In this document: in pieces, positions 1 through 11,510 of the stretch
Position numbering within the stretch: position 1 is the stretch's first letter
Layout: the number at the start of each line of letters is the position of its first letter
Position numbers and translations under genes: made by a program
The notes under the pieces: model-generated
Database searches by the model: none
What the model saw: the letters and a program-made list of their open reading frames with translations, nothing else
Told to the model about the DNA's origin: nothing
Assembly (NCBI GenBank): GCA_011799875.1
Contig: CM022299.1
Span: 28,733,996-28,797,995, forward strand
Source: Thinopyrum elongatum
Taxonomy: Eukaryota; Streptophyta; Magnoliopsida; Poales; Poaceae
Direction: 5' to 3'
Length of the DNA stretch: 64,000 nt

Positions 1-168
1 ACGCGAGCAGAGCGCTCCGTGGTCGCCTCAACGGCGAGCAACCATATATATGCATATGGCAGTTGAACGGCGAGCAAACATATATATACTTGTAACATGA
101 CATGATTGCAAATACCAAATTAAATATCCAATTACGTTATATAACAAATACCATAAATATTGCAAGGT

Positions 169-2135
169 TCAAATTCGAATATTACAATGCCCAAATTCAA
201 ACATTGCAAACCTCATCATTTCTGCAAAGGGATCAGCCATTGACAAGTCATGTATGGGTTTGACACAATGACTTCCAATTACTCTGTCATATGCTCTTCC
301 AATACGAAGTTTAGCTTTTTTGGAGCCTCTTTCATTCTGCAGTACCTGCTGGCTCTGATCAACATACCATTCATCTTTCCTAATTAAATGCGTGATCAAC
401 CTCAGTACCCTCAGCACCCTTGCTCTGGCAAGGAAGAACCTGGCGAGTGTAATCTCCGGTAAGGTCCCTTGGTAGGAGTTCAAAGTAATATTTGAGAGAT
501 GCAGATCCAGGCATTCGATGTGATTGTTATTATAAACATTATCCACCTCCGGGCCTATTATTATCTGCAAAAGAAGAGAATGTGTTAGTGCCTACATGCA
601 GTTTTGAACACTACTACACGCCTATTTGGTTTGCAGGATTTGTAAAATGCACCAACGTGCCATCTTCGATCTGACATGATTAACATGGGCATTTGATTAC
701 AATCTAGAAAAATGTAGGCTTCTTCACAAGAGGTTGGATTAGCTGAAAAATTCCCTAAGAAAACTAGTACAGATGAATCCAAAGGAGAAATGCTTATGGA
801 TTGTAACCATATGAATCAAGCAACCAATATGGGGTGGGGGTGTATGTCCTGAAATCCTCCAAAATTCCTTCAGAAATCGTAGTACATTGTCATTGTAAAC
901 TTGGGAAAAGGTGCAAAAAATTGAACTCCCTTATGCTTAACATTTAACAGGAAAGGAACATCACCTCGATATACAGCTTCTTCAGGCACGGAAAGCATCT
1001 CAGGCAACTGACAACTTGGTCCAAGTTGGGGCCGACAGATTCTAGTGCCAAGACCTTCATTGCGCCCAGAATTTGGGTGAAGCTTTGCTGGATGACAGAC
1101 GAACATACATCTTCAAAACTAGAAATAATGTTGATATCAAGAAGGAGAGGTATAAGGCGACTGTTGTACCAGAAAGTAGTAGTATTTGACAGACGAGTAG
1201 CCCACCGCTGTCAATTTCGGCGCAGAAATGACATTGAATCTTGTTGGACCTTGTTGATCAACTACAAGTAATCTCTCAAGTGAAGGTGTGTCCTTAATGA
1301 CCATATTGTGGTCCACCTTTTGTGATCTCTTGTTGCAGCACCAGCAACACACATAATTAGCCCGGAGAGTCCTGGAGGTGATGTGGAAGGTACTCGACCA
1401 TTTCATCACCTGAAGACGAAGGAACTCGAGTGCAGTAGAGCCGCAGAGCAGGCGCTCCATGTCATCCTTTGGGATGCAGACGGCGACGAGCTTGAGGTGC
1501 TTCAGTCGTGGTAGAAAAAGAGCGGGCGCGTCATTAAGGGGGGGGGGGCAATGGCAGTTCATGAACTTGGCGAGGCGCAACGTGGGCGCGAAGTGGAGCG
1601 TGGACGTTGGCAGCGAGCGCATATGCCCATCATTAAAACTGAGCTCCTCGAGCTGATCTATGGCGGGGGATCGGAACCGCTCGTCAAGCTTGGCTCGGTC
1701 CTTGCCATTGGAACAGAACTTGCCTGTGATAAGGCCTCTGATTGGGCCATGGTGACTGCCGAGGATCTGGGAGAACGCATCCAAGCTTTTGCGATAGCCA
1801 TGGCAGAGCTCGTGGGCGTCGAGGAGGTCGACAGGGGTGAGGAGCCATAGGGGGCGCCACCGCCGGGAAAGGGCGGTTGTCCTCGCCCCATATTTGATTG
1901 GGAGGAGGGATATGATGACCGTCAACATATCATCGGGGAGGTTGCTGATGAAGTCTAGGCCTGCTGGAGTCGCTTGCGGTTCTTTCTCGACCCGCCTCTG
2001 CTTGTTGGCAGCCTCGTTCTCCACCTCGTCGGCGGCGATGGAAACCTCTGTCTCCATATTCACGCCGTGCTCCAGTGCTTCAGCAGCCCCGGTGTCGCCA
2101 CTCCCTCCGATGGGGCGCTTCGGCGGCATCCTCAT
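169..2135 (-). CDS. F-box / LRR / FBD-domain protein gene, three exons
   Basis: Likely substrate-recognition subunit of an SCF ubiquitin ligase; the target is unknown. Exon 1 runs from the ATG at 2135-2133 (a second ATG lies at 2129-2127). It encodes an F-box (core ISNLPDDMLTVIISLLPI, then ALSRRWRPLW) about 60 residues in, followed by leucine-rich stretches such as LPRLKHLKLVAVCI. Exon 2 ends at 965 with donor GTGATG and encodes KVLALESVGPNLDQVV and CLRCFPCLKKLYIE, a signature of grass FBD proteins. Exon 3 starts at 564 after a CTTTTGCAG acceptor, in phase 0, and carries the FBD motif IECLDLHLSNITL and a DPFAE tail; it stops at 169. The exon 1 frame hits a stop at 1137-1139, while exon 2 is in the +1 frame. 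Either a short intron or a frameshift separates them. One intron that keeps phase would run from GTACAACAG near 1163 to an acceptor CATCCAG near 1096. So the gene may be intact or a recent pseudogene. Confidence 0.8.
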
Positions 2136-2389
2136 ACACTGACGGCTTTGAGGACTGAGAGCGGCGTCGAGGATGCTGGCGGAGAGAGAGGATTGGGTGT
2201 GTGGCGAGGATGGGGGGTGCGGCCGCTCGGGCGCACCATTAGTACAGACCAGTGGGAGCAAGGTGGGCGGCGGTCAAAGGCTGTCTCGCTTCCCGGTGAG
2301 AACGACTGCTTAATCTATGAATGAAATCTATGCTTAATTACTGAATTTTAGTTGCAAAAATTAGATAGTTCTAGTGATTTTTAGCTACA

Positions 2390-2500
2390 TATTTTGACAA
2401 AACGCAGTGTTACAAGGTTGACAAATGGCAATGTTACTAGATCAACAAATGTCAATCTTTCCAGTTTGACAAATGGCAACACACCCAATATGACATATGC
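2390..2500. repeat. Short direct repeats with a TTGACAAATGGCAA core
   Basis: Four diverged copies of a unit around TTGACAAA-TGGCAATGTTAC lie close together, spaced roughly 25-30 bases apart, just upstream of the F-box gene. They look like a small decayed minisatellite. I see no coding potential. Confidence 0.5.
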
Positions 2501-2639
2501 AAATCTTATCAATGTACGTGGTTGCACACAGGTCATCCAAAACAACCGTTTGCATTGAAGGGATGTACAAATCCTGCTCGGCACATTTTCTCTTGGCTTA
2601 GCGCCGAAGTCTGGCTTTGCATACCGTATTCAATTTGAA

Positions 2640-5540
2640 CCATTTGCGTTGAAGAGATGCACAAATCCTGCGTTGAACAGCTCGGACACTTCCCGATGAG
2701 CCTGTGCATTGAATTTTAGACTAGTTTTGGATTTACTAGAATTTAAAAACAAAGTATCTCAACATTTTGCTGGCAATCAACAGTGCCCTGGTGTTTGAAA
2801 TTCATTCCCATTTCTTGCATGGGACCTAAGCATGCACCCAAGGACACAAATTTGATTTTTCAACCAATTTATATGCACTGGAGCATGTGCATGTAGTTCA
2901 AATTTGAATTATGCACATAAAATGCCTAGAAAACCCATTTAATGTATAAAAATGTCCAAATGAACCCCGAAAAATTCCAAAATTTAAAACAACACTCCTG
3001 TTGTTCTATGTTGACACTAGAAAATTTTTGAAAGCAATAAGAGGCAACGGATATCGTTTCGTCCCCAAAGGTGAAATGTTCCCTATCGAAACCATCAGCC
3101 TTGTTGTGAGAAGCTTATACCCAAACCTGCCCCAAATGAGACAAAAAATTTACCACGGCATGTTGATGCCGCTCCATGATAGCATGAAAAGTTTCATGAA
3201 TTTCAGACGAGCTTTGGATTTACTAGAATTTAAAAACCAGGTATCTCAATGTTTGCAGCCGAGTGACGGCAGCAGGGTGTTTGACATTCATTCCCATTTC
3301 TTGCATGGGACCTAAGCATGCAACCAAGGACACAGATTTGAATTTTCAACCAATTTATATGCATTAGAGCATGTGCCTATAGTTCAAATTTGAATTATGC
3401 ACATAAATGCATTGAAAACTCAATTAATTTATAAAAATGTCCAAACAAACCCCGAAAATTTCCAAAATTTAACACAACACTCCTGTTGTTCTATGTTGTA
3501 CACTAGAGAAAAAATTGAAATCAAGAAGATGCAACGGATATCATTTCGTCCAGAAAGGTGAAACGTTCCCTACCGAAACCATCAGGCTTGTTGTGAGAAG
3601 CTCTGGTTTGTGAGAAGCTTATACCCAAACCTGCCCCAAATGGGACAAAAAATTTACCACGGCATGTTGATGCCACTCCATGATAGCATGCCAAGTTTCA
3701 TGAATTTCAGACGAGTGTTGGATTTACCAGAATTTAAAAACCAGGTATCTCAATGTTTACGGCCGAGTGACGGTGGCAGGGTGTTTGACATTCATTCCCA
3801 TTTCTTGCATGGGACCTAAGCATGCAACCAAGGACACATGTTTGAATTTTCACCCAATTTATATGCATTAGAGCATGTGCCTGTAGTTCAAATTTGAATT
3901 ATGCACATAAATGCATTGAAAACTCAGTTAATGTATAAAAATGTCCAAACGAGCCCCGAAAAATTCCTAAAATTAACATAACACTCATGTTGTTCTATGT
4001 TGACACTAGAAAAAAAATTAAAATCAAGAAGAGGCAACGGATATCGTTTCCTCCAGAAAGGTGAAACGTTCCCTACCGTAACCATGATGCTTGTTGTGTA
4101 GGCCCTATTGTTGTGAGAAGATCTGGTTCGTGAGAAGCTTATATACCCCAACCTGCCCCAAATGGGACAATATTTTTACCACTACATGTTGATGTCGTTC
4201 CATGCTAGCATGTCAAGTTTCATAAATTTCAGACGCGTTTTCGATTTACTAGAATTTAAAAACCATGTATCTCAATGTTAACGGCCGAGTGACGGTGGCA
4301 AGGTGTTTGACATTCATTCTCATTTCTTGCATGGGACTTAAGCATGTAACTAAGGACACACATTCCAATTTTGAACCAATTTATATGCACTGGAGCATGT
4401 GCATGTAGTTCAAATTTGAATTATGCACATGAATGCATAGAAAACTCAGTTAATGTATAAAAATGTCCAAGCGAACCCTGAAAAATTCCAAAAATTGACA
4501 CAACACTCGTGTTGTTCTATGTTGACACGAGAAAAAATTTGAAAGTAAGAAGAGGCGACAGATATCATTTCGTCCCCTAAGGTGGCACATTCCCTACCGA
4601 AACCATCAGGCCTGTTGTGAGAGAAGCTGTGGTTTGCGAGAAGCGTATACCCAAACCTGCCCCAAATGGGACAATATTTTTACCACGGCATGTCGATGCC
4701 GTTCCATGACATCATGTCAAGTTTCATGAATTTTAGATGACTTTTCGATTTACTAGAATTTTAAAACCATGTATCTCAATGTTAGTGGCTGACCGACAGT
4801 GTCAAGGTGTTTGACATTCATTCTCATTTCTTGCATGTGACCTAAGCTTGCAACCTAGGACAAACATTTGATTTTTCAACCCATTTTTATGTACTGGAGC
4901 ATGTGCATGTAGTTCAATTTTGAATTATGCACATAAATGCCTAGAAAACTCAGTTAATGTATAAAAATGTCCAAACGATCCCCGAAAAAATCCAAAAATT
5001 GAACAACACTCCTGTTGTTCTATGTTGTGATGAGAAAAAAATTGAAAGTAAGAAGAGGCAACATATATCGTTTCGTCCCCCAAGGTGGCACGTTCCCTAC
5101 CGAAACCATCAGGCTTGTTGTGAGAGAAGCTCTGGTTTGCAAGATGCTTATACCATAACCTGCCCCAAATGGGACAATATTTTTTTACCCCAACATGTTG
5201 ATGCCGTTCAATGATAGCATGCCAAGGTTCATGAATTTTAGACGGGTTTTGTATTTACTAGAATTACAAAAGCAAGCACCTCAATGTTTGCCGGAGAACC
5301 ACGGTGCCGTGGTGTTCGAAATTCATCCCCATTTCTTGCATGGGACATAAGCATAAACCCATGGACACATATATGATTTTACAACCCATGTTGGTGCACC
5401 GGAGCATGTGCATGTAGTTTAATTTTGAATTGTGCACCTGAAATGCCTAGAAAACCAAGTTAATGTATAAAAAATTCCAAACGAACCCTGAATAATTCCA
5501 ATTTTTTTGACGACACACCTATAGTTGCATGTTCACTGCA
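2640..5540. repeat. Degenerate tandem array, ~500 bp unit, about six copies
   Basis: The phrase TTGTTCTATGTTG recurs at 3001, 3485, about 3990, about 4512 and about 5015, with a weak copy near 5524, giving spacings of about 484-522 bases. Each unit also contains a block ending CATTTCTTGCATGGGACC, a block with GAGCATGTGCATGTAGTTC, and the phrase CCAAACCTGCCCCAAATG. The copy at 3001-3315 keeps a 104-codon open frame and the one at 3610-3819 keeps 69 codons of the same protein frame; the other copies are broken. Copies differ by substitutions and indels throughout, so the array is old. I do not recognise the unit. Confidence 0.75.
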
Positions 5541-5990
5541 GATAAAAGTTCTTGCAATTCAAACACCGTCCATTGCAGCTGTGATCCCAATATGTAATTC
5601 AAATCAAGACGAAAAATCAGGTAGATCGCACACAGTTTATTATCTCCAACCGTGTGAGATGCAGTACAAAATATCCTGGAGCACCGTCGGTGTATAGTAG
5701 GCCTATGGCTTACGCGAGAAGGTCGGTCGACTACAGTCTACAGCCAGCATGTCAAGCACACTAGCTCGCTCCCCAAATACTCCCGCCTCTGCATCCCTAG
5801 CAATCTCAAAAATATCTGCTCGCCCTTGATCCAAATTTTCAGTAGCCCCGCCTTGTTACTCCCGCCTAGTAAAATTTTCAGTTGCCGCGGTATTCCCTCA
5901 AACACCACCTTGCCCCCCCACACACACCACACACTCCCCAAAACCTCCGCTCACACAGACACACACCACCCCCGAAACCATTGGTAGGTC
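5541..5990. other. Upstream region of the AP2 gene
   Basis: This is a gene-free stretch between the tandem array and the AP2-domain gene. Its right end is rich in CA and CCAC tracts (about 5915-5975), typical of a grass 5' untranslated leader. I see no convincing TATA box and no transposon ends. Confidence 0.4.
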
Positions 5991-6030
5991 GCCGCCATCG
6001 CCGCCGCCTCCATCCTCAACCTCTGCCTGT

Positions 6031-6786
6031 GTGCCGGGGAGCTCGAGGAGCCAATGGCCAAAAAGAGATTTATCGCGGCCTCTTCGCCCGACGCCGCGCG
6101 AGGTGGCCACCGAGGTGTCCCCGTCATCCTCCGCGGGCTCTTTATCGATCCGCCATTGCCGGTCCCCCGATACGCCCGCCACCGGGCCCCTACGCCGGTT
6201 CGAGGACTTCCCCGTCCTCCCTCGGACCCGGCAGCTGATGAGGTCCTACCTCGGGGTCCGGCAGCGGCGGTGGGGGACGTGGGTCGCCGAGATTATAGAT
6301 CGGGAGACCCACACCCACCGGTGGCTCGGTAGCTTCCACACGGCCGAGCTCGCGGCCATGGAGTACGACCGCTGGCAGGTCCGCTACCACGGCGCGGCGG
6401 CTAGGCTGAATTTCCCCTTCGGCACACGTCCGGTCGACCTCGTTCCGCCGGAGCCAGGGGTGGTGACCTCAGCTATGGCGCGGGAGGACCGCGAGGCGTG
6501 GGAGCACCTCGAGGCCGAGGCCGCCGACAAGGCCTACATGCAAGAGCTCTGCCGGCAGCACCCGGAGCTCGTGGAGGCGGAGCGGGCGATCTTTGCCGGC
6601 GTGGAGGGCGGCGAGGTTATCGCGCTCTCCTCCAATGACGAGGTCGAAGGCAGCGAGGACGGCAGCACGAAGGGCATCGAGGTGGGCGGTGAGGACGAGG
6701 AGATCGACGTCGACGAGTGGAGGAGTGTCTTCCCCAATGACCCCGACGACGGCACTAGCCCGGACCCAGCTGGCGGCACACCGTAA
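6031..6786 (+). CDS. AP2/ERF-domain protein with acidic C-terminus
   Basis: Putative nuclear DNA-binding protein. The AP2 domain lies at about residues 72-131 of this frame. It begins YLGVRQRRWGTWVAEI, continues WLGSFHTAELAAMEYD and ends AARLNFPF; these match the conserved YRG, WLG and RAYD elements and the usual ~58-residue length. After the domain there is a charged helical segment (EDREAWEHLEAEAADKAYM), then a strongly Asp/Glu-rich tail, then stop TAA at 6784-6786. The frame is open from upstream of 6031, but its first ATG is at 6238, one codon before the domain. A different-frame ATG sits at 6054, so the true start is uncertain and the N-terminus may be shifted or spliced. The region is very GC-rich, as is common for grass first exons. 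Confidence 0.7.
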   Translation: MPGSSRSQWPKRDLSRPLRPTPREVATEVSPSSSAGSLSIRHCRSPDTPATGPLRRFEDFPVLPRTRQLMRSYLGVRQRRWGTWVAEIIDRETHTHRWLGSFHTAELAAMEYDRWQVRYHGAAARLNFPFGTRPVDLVPPEPGVVTSAMAREDREAWEHLEAEAADKAYMQELCRQHPELVEAERAIFAGVEGGEVIALSSNDEVEGSEDGSTKGIEVGGEDEEIDVDEWRSVFPNDPDDGTSPDPAGGTP

Positions 6787-7866
6787 CTGACGAGGAAGGA
6801 TTGGCTCGACCTCCACTTCGACCGAAAGTAGTTTAGCTTAGTTTAAATTTATGTTTTATGTTCGGTTATGCAAAACTATCTATGTTTATGTTTGAATGCA
6901 TGCTACTTTCGGTTGAACCTGCTTTGAACTTGATCAAATTGAAGTTTACAACGTTAAGTTTAGGGGATCGGCTAGAAACGGCCAAAAAATGCTGGAGTAT
7001 ATATATATATCCACTAAGGGTTTTAGTCCTTTAACTTTTAAAGGATTGTCTAGAGATGGCCTTATGCCTTGTTTATTTCAGTTCTTCACAATGTGATGCT
7101 CTATATGTGCAACTATTTGCCGTGCAGTTCAATTTCATCAATAATAGTTTCAACAATACCACTATGAATTATGATATTTGGTTGTTGTTAAGGATATTGC
7201 AGTTAACATGCCTTTTCATTTTTTTAACAATAACTAGTGTACTTTAGAACTGCACAATACCAGTTTGAATGACTATTTGCTTGTTTTTAAATGTTATGCC
7301 TGATGCAGTTAACACACCTTTCCACTTCTTGTTTTGCTTAACTAGCGTGCTTAAGCCTGCACACTGAAGCTATGATTTGTACATTATGTTGTCTACCATG
7401 GATATATTTGGTTGATGTTTAGCCTGTTGTGCTTAACATGCCTTTATATGTACTCATACAGGACAATATTGAGAATAGTGCTGTTTTCCATCGAGGTTAG
7501 TTTCATCGCATTGCTTATATGTACTCATTGTTCAGGATATCGATAGCTGGTACCATATAGCCTGGGGGCTGATAAGGGTTAATCGTCGAATCGGACATTT
7601 CACTGAATATATCTGTAACCCATTTATCAGTAGGTTAACTAGGGCCATATTTAATATATCTGAGGCTACATAGCAACATGCATTGTACTGAATGACTAAA
7701 TATGCAATCTCAGGCTACATAGCAACAAGGAAGAGTGTTACCTTAATGTTCTGATGATGTCTTGATATACATGTAATAAAATCTTATATAATGGGATGGA
7801 GGGAGTGTTGTACTACATCATTTTGCAATTGTTGTTTAGCTTCTAATATTAACTTGGTGCTTTTAG
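6787..7866. other. Gene-poor A/T-rich spacer with a possible small exon
   Basis: This stretch follows the AP2 stop. It holds a TA-rich tract near 6998-7010 and no long open frame. A short segment at about 7463-7494 is flanked by ACATACAG and GTTAGTTT and could be a small exon leading into the gene at 7867. I cannot confirm that. Confidence 0.3.
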
Positions 7867-8247
7867 GTACATATGTCATTGCCAAAGATCCACACTTCGA
7901 CCCTTTCTGCGTATGGGGCAATGAGATATTCATGAACCATCATCAAGTGAGGAAACTGATAAAGATTGTTATTAAAATGGGTCAAAAGATGTCAATCGAA
8001 CTATTTGTTTACACTTTATGCAAGACAACAGTGAACTGCAGGATGGTAAGTAAGAACCCTGTAGCCTTATTTTTACTGCCCGTAATGAGTTGTGTTAATT
8101 GACAATGTCTGAATCTTTTTTCCTTTGCAGTGGATCCTGAAGCAGTTTACTCAAGATTACCTCTCAAACTACATGATTAGCGGGCGGCCATCACAAGGGG
8201 TTGGACTAGAGTCGTGCGTGCCTTCTGCATCCAGGAGAGCACAATAG
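7867..8247 (+). CDS. Small spliced gene or gene fragment, possibly B3-like
   Basis: Two exons can be read with consistent phase. The first begins after a TGCTTTTAG acceptor at about 7866 and encodes YVIAKDPHFDPF through TLCKTTVNCRM. It ends at a clear GTAAGTAAG donor at about 8046. The second starts after CTTTGCAG near 8131 with WILKQFTQDYLSNYM and stops at 8245-8247. The KQFTQDYLSNY element recalls the start of some grass B3-type DNA-binding folds, but the rest of such a domain is missing. It may be a truncated gene, or the last exons of a gene whose first exons lie in 6031-7500. I do not assign a function. Confidence 0.4.
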
Positions 8248-8643
8248 GGCCATTCCGCTTCACCTTGTTTAGCAACCAAAATGTTTGTCGCCTCTTTCTT
8301 TACCATCAGTAATAGTACAAGTATAGAACCCTGGTTCATCATTCTTTATTTGGTGCTTATGTAATTCTTAAACATATGTACCTGTCAATCGAATAATGCA
8401 TTGGTTGTTTGAACCTGATGGATATGAATAAAGCTATAGCCTACTTTCAAGTTTAAATTAGGCACAATCTTAAATAGCAGATATTAAATTAGGGTGAAAT
8501 TACGGTGTGCAGGTCATTACGGCGCACGCGGTTAATAAAGCACAGCGTGTGTGATATACATCATAATCCGACATGGTTCACGGAGAGGAAACGTGTGTAA
8601 CAATGCACATAGTTGCCGTTTGCAAAGTGTGTGTGATGTCAGA
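8248..8643. other. Spacer before copia element 1
   Basis: This A/T-rich stretch probably holds the 3' untranslated region of the preceding gene. I see no motif or open frame worth calling. Confidence 0.3.
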
Positions 8644-8799
8644 TGTTGAGTTGTATTTTGTGTTGCATGTATATTGGAGTTGTGGCCCACCTCCTACTCT
8701 TGTATAGTTGAGGTAGAAGCCTTCCCTTGTAATTATATATACGTGCACCAGCACCCCATCAATACAACGTCTATTGTATTGCAAACTATAACTTCTACA
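8644..8799 (+). repeat. 5' LTR of copia element 1
   Basis: The LTR begins TGTTGAGTTGTATTTTG and ends TACA directly before the primer-binding site, giving about 156 bases, normal for short-LTR grass copia elements. A TATA-like AATTATATAT lies at 8731-8740. No matching 3' LTR is present in the window. Confidence 0.6.
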
Positions 8800-8812
8800 T
8801 GGTATCAGTTTC
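8800..8812 (+). other. Primer-binding site (initiator tRNA-Met) of copia element 1
   Basis: TGGTATCAG follows the LTR end immediately and matches the usual copia primer-binding site for initiator Met tRNA, with mismatches after the ninth base. Confidence 0.65.
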
Positions 8813-9352
8813 CCGGGTTAAACCCTAGCTTCCGCCCCGCCGCCGCGCACCCTCATCGCGCCGCCGCCGCCTGCACGTCTCCCCGCGCTCGCCGCCGCCG
8901 CTCCCCCTCTCTCCCTGCCGCCGCGCCACCCGCACCCGAGCGCCGCCGCACTCCCAGCCGCCGCTCCCCTAGTCGCTGCCGCCGCCGCCGCGCTACACCC
9001 CACCACTGCCGCACCACGCCGCCGCCGTGCCCTCCCCTCTCTCCCGTCACGCCGCCGCCACCTGTGCCGTCCCACTTCCGCCTCCCGAGCCGTGACCGAT
9101 CGCCGCCGCCGCGCCCTCCTGCTTGCGCCGCCGCCGCCCGTCACGCCGCCTCCGCCCCACTGCCTCCCTCCCGCAGCGCCGCACCCTCGCAGCCGCCGCT
9201 GCCTCTCCCAATCCTAAACCGTCCCGCAGCCGCCACCTCCCACCGCTGCCACCACACACGCCGCCATATCTTCGCCCGGTTCCTCCACGACCCGCTCATC
9301 GTACTATCCGTCTCGCGGCGGCCCTGCTTGTCCGGCCGCGCCCCATCAGCCT

Positions 9353-11101
9353 GTGCCGACAGCGCCCACCAGCTACTACCCGCTGCCGCCCGCACCGCCC
9401 GTGCCCCCCGTGCCTCCCCAGCAGCCGCCGCGGGCCGCCGGGCAAAACCCGTGGACGGGCGTCATCCACGCCTATCACATGCCCGTCCCACGGGCTCCTG
9501 CACCGGGTCTCCTTGGTCCCCGCCCCGCGGGCCACCAGGCGCTCATCGACGCCCCCTACCAGCCCTACGGTGCTCTGCTCGCGCTGCCACTCCTCGGTGG
9601 CTACGGCGCGCCCGCCCAGGCGCCGTCCTATGGAGGCCAGCCGCCGCCGTCAGTACCTGCACCGTGGGACCCCACCCTCCTGGCCGCCCTACACTCGGCG
9701 CCGTCACCGAGTAACTATGGCGGGGGAGGCGACTGGTACATGGACTCGGGTGCTACTGCGCACATGACAGCTCATCCCGGTAACCTATCCTCTTCCACTC
9801 CAGTTAACACACCCACTCGTATCACTGTTGGCAACGGTTCTTCTTTACCTATCACTCATGTCGGTAGCACTAGTTTTCCTTCTAATTCCACACCTATCAC
9901 TATGTCTAATGTCCTTGTCTCACCTGACTTAGTCACTAGTTTAGTTTCCATTCGTCGTCTTACTCTTGAAAATCCACTTACTGTTGAATTCGACGGTGTT
10001 GGTTTTTCTGTGAAGGATGCCCGTACCCGGATGGTGCTTCACCGATGTGATAGCCCTGATGAGCTTTATCCCATGCACGCCGGCGCCTCCACCTCCACAT
10101 CCGTCGCCCTCACCGCCGGCGTCGACCTTTGGCACGCCCGCGTGGGCCACCCCAACCCCGCCGCTTTGCATCAGATTCTTAGGAGTTTTTCTTTCTCATG
10201 TAATAAGCTCGACGAGCATATCTGTGAGGCTTGTCGCTTGGGCAAGCACATTCATCTTCCCTTTAGTGCGTCTACTTCAGTTTCCACTTTTCCGTTTCAA
10301 TTACTTCATAGTGATGTTTGGACGTCTCCCGTTGCGAGTAACACGGGCTATCTATACTACTTGGTGATTTTAGATGATTATTCTCATTATGTGTGGACTT
10401 TTCCTCTTCGTCGTAAATCCGATGCTTTAGCTAGACTCACCGCCTTTTATTCCTACGTCACAACCCAGTTCGGTCGCCCCATACTCGCACTCCAGACTGA
10501 TAACGGAAAATAGTTTGACAATGTCGCTCTCCGCACACTTCTCGCCTCTCACGGCACCACCTTTCGTCTGACTTGTCCTTACACTTCACAGCAGAACGGC
10601 CGCGCTGAGCGCATTCTCCGCACTCTTAATGACTTTGTTCGCATGTTACTCTTTCACTCTAACGTGCCCGCTCGATTTTGGCCCGATGCTCTCGCCACTG
10701 CTACCCTTTTAGTTAACATTCGTCCGTGTCGTCCTCGGTGGAACTACGCCCCTCACCACCTTCTCTTCGGTACACCACTGTCCTATGACGGTCTCCGCAT
10801 CTTTGGGTGTCTCTGTTATCCTAGCACCGCGTCCACCACGCCACACAAACTCGCACCACGTTCCGTCCCATGCATCTTCCTTTCCTACCCTCCTAACACC
10901 AAAGGTTACCGGTGCTATGATCCTGTCACTCATCGTGTGTACACCTCGAGGCACGTGTACTTTGTCGAGACAGTGTTCCATTTTTTTCAGGTTCCTCTGG
11001 CTTCGGCTCCTTCGGCGCCGACTCCCGCGCCCACTTCTTGGAGCGATGCGCAGCGGCGCCCCCGGCACGGCGCCTTCTGCCGCCACCGCCTGGTTTTTTG
11101 A
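9353..11101 (+). pseudogene. Copia polyprotein remnant: protease and integrase
   Basis: A proline-rich linker (about 9353-9730) leads into the protease, whose active site reads WYMDSGATAHM near 9735. A pre-integrase zinc region follows (WHARVGHPNPAALHQ, then CEACRLGK), and then the integrase core with the first Asp in HSDVW, the second in LQTDNGK and the Glu in QQNGRAERILR. An in-frame TAG at 10513-10515 replaces the Glu codon of the usual DNGKEF motif. The frame then continues without a shift to 11101 (ARFWPDALATA, LFGTPLSYDGLRIFGCLCYP). Past about 11040 a different frame (11038-11535) carries the Pro/Ala linker, so there is also a frameshift. Reverse transcriptase is gone. Confidence 0.85.
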
Positions 11102-11159
11102 CTCCCTCCCCAGAGGTCGAGTCTGACCGGGCCCCCGGGTCCACGTCTCCCTCGTACGA

Positions 11160-11510
11160 GGTTGAGCTGGTGGGTACTCCGCTCGCCACCCCGGCTGGCG
11201 CCGCCACCCCGACGACGGGCTCGACATCCTCCTCGCCCGTCGCCACCTCGGCCGCCGGCTCGGCTGGCGTTGTTGCCGCCGTGGCCCCCGCCGCCGCTGC
11301 CGCGGCCCCTGTCACCGGCGCCGCGGCACCTGTCGCCGCCGCAGCACCTGTCGCCGCCGCGGGTGCCCCCGCCACCGCCGGCGCCCCTATCGTGGCCGCG
11401 GCCCCTGCCGCCACCGCGTCCCCCGCCGCTATCGCCGGCCCTGCTGTCCCGCCACCGCCGGCGCCCCTGTCGTGGCCGCGGCCCCTGCCGCCACGGCGGC
11501 CCCCGCAACT
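11160..11510. repeat. GC-rich Pro/Ala-coding repeats with an 80-bp duplication
   Basis: This is the integrase-RT linker of copia element 1, built from imperfect GCCGCC-type repeats. The phrase GCCACCGCCGGCGCCCCT recurs at 11371 and 11451, an 80-base tandem duplication with few differences. Several long frames on both strands here are by-products of GC bias. Confidence 0.6.

Noticed and set aside
1459..2324. Plus-strand frames over the F-box gene
   Set aside because: They are antisense shadows of the F-box exon, whose family motifs are clear on the minus strand.
6054..6332. ATG-initiated frame overlapping the AP2 gene
   Set aside because: It runs in a different frame through the AP2 domain, with Arg/Pro-rich content typical of a shadow. 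The AP2 frame has real domain similarity.
8674..9767. Long overlapping open frames on both strands
   Set aside because: They come from CCG-rich sequence of the copia leader, with many frames open at once and low-complexity Arg/Pro/Ala products. No gag motif is visible in them.
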